A DNA stretch of 33,249 nt from Clostridia bacterium (GTDB lineage: Bacteria; Bacillota; Clostridia; Oscillospirales; Acutalibacteraceae): contig JAGBXM010000123.1 of NCBI GenBank assembly GCA_017629275.1, positions 1 through 33,249 on the forward strand, in the 5' to 3' direction. A program made the translations under genes and the position numbers. Within the stretch, counting starts at the first letter, position 1, and every line of letters begins with the position of its first letter. Below are positions 33,074-33,249 of this stretch, one piece after another. The notes under the pieces are model-generated. The model saw only the letters and a list, made by a program, of their open reading frames with translations. It was not told the DNA's origin and searched no databases.

Positions 33074-33249
33074 TTAGATTTCCATTATTTCCTTTTCTTT
33101 AACACTGCAAGCATCGTCAACGTCCTTGCAGAACTTGTCGGTGAGGTTCTGAATCTTCTTCTCGCCATTGGTCTGATCGTCCTCGGTGATCTCGTTGGAC
33201 TTCTTCCTACTTTTAAGATTTTCAATTGCATCGCGGCGAATGGTACGGA
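33074..33249 (-). CDS. frr: Ribosome recycling factor, C-terminal fragment
   Basis: Cut by the right edge of the window; only the last 57 residues are seen. They read RTIRRDAIENLKSRKK, then NEITEDDQTNGEKKIQNLTDKF, ending KEKEIMEI, which matches the C-terminal helix of ribosome recycling factor (usual ending KEKEIM). The protein splits post-termination ribosomes with EF-G. The frame is missed by a simple ATG search because the start lies outside the window. It begins the frr-uppS-cdsA-dxr-rseP-ispG-polC order typical of Bacillota. Confidence 0.9.
   Translation of the reverse strand, partial: RTIRRDAIENLKSRKKSNEITEDDQTNGEKKIQNLTDKFCKDVDDACSVKEKEIMEI

Noticed and set aside
1-33249. CRISPR arrays, insertion sequences, prophage, tRNA or rRNA genes
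   Set aside because: No regularly spaced repeats, transposase or integrase motifs, or tRNA/rRNA signatures were seen on either strand.

Overview
The window looks like core chromosome of a low-to-mid GC Gram-positive bacterium. I place it in Bacillota, class Clostridia, probably near the Oscillospirales/Ruminococcaceae; this is inference from gene content, not a database match. The grounds are a PolC-type replicative polymerase, the gene order frr-uppS-cdsA-dxr-rseP-ispG-polC, a GlgC/GlgD pair in the glycogen operon, Gram-positive style lipoproteins, strong AGGAGG-like ribosome binding sites and some TTG/GTG starts. I see no insertion sequence, phage gene, CRISPR array, tRNA or rRNA.

Layout. 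(1) 1-6.3 kb, plus strand: the tail of a polysaccharide deacetylase with its terminator, then a complete glycogen-synthesis operon glgB-glgC-glgD-glgA. (2) 6.3-8.0 kb, minus strand: a Gfo/Idh/MocA sugar oxidoreductase followed 17 bp later by a small (p)ppGpp synthetase. (3) 8.2-12.0 kb, plus strand: a sugar isomerase/epimerase-like TIM barrel, biotin ligase birA, and a large lipoprotein with a GH16 glucanase domain. (4) 12.0-15.1 kb: tRNA methylthiotransferase mtaB and an AraC-type regulator (minus), the latter divergent from a ThuA-like sugar-utilisation protein (plus) across a densely patterned 135-bp control region. (5) 15.1-17.0 kb, minus strand: an unknown lipoprotein, then an Mrp/Nbp35 Fe-S carrier ATPase. 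(6) 17.3-21.4 kb, plus strand: glutamyl- and glutaminyl-tRNA synthetases in tandem, then a Nif3-like metal protein. (7) 21.5-33.2 kb, minus strand: the long run frr (partial)-uppS-cdsA-dxr-rseP-ispG-polC-GNAT acetyltransferase-luxS, then a separately promoted membrane-anchored M23 peptidase. Convergent gene pairs share bidirectional terminators at about 6.3, 12.0, 15.1 and 21.45 kb.

How the parts work together. The glg genes make ADP-glucose, polymerise it and branch it. The Gfo/Idh oxidoreductase, TIM-barrel isomerase and ThuA protein are the enzyme types that recur together in bacterial oxidation and isomerisation of unusual sugars, and with the GH16 lipoprotein they suggest a plant- or gut-polysaccharide lifestyle. 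The minus-strand run links ribosome recycling, undecaprenyl and phospholipid precursor synthesis, the MEP isoprenoid pathway, regulated intramembrane proteolysis and DNA replication.

What stands out. PolC lacks the DEDDh proofreading exonuclease that is normally inserted in its PHP domain: only about 25 linker residues lie where about 170 or more are expected. The AraC/ThuA intergenic region carries near-identical 16-bp direct repeats exactly 21 bp apart plus two back-to-back extended -10 promoters embedded in one inverted repeat. The M23 peptidase leader carries a sequence matching the WalR (YycF) box. The GH16 lipoprotein has a tandemly duplicated N-terminal module.
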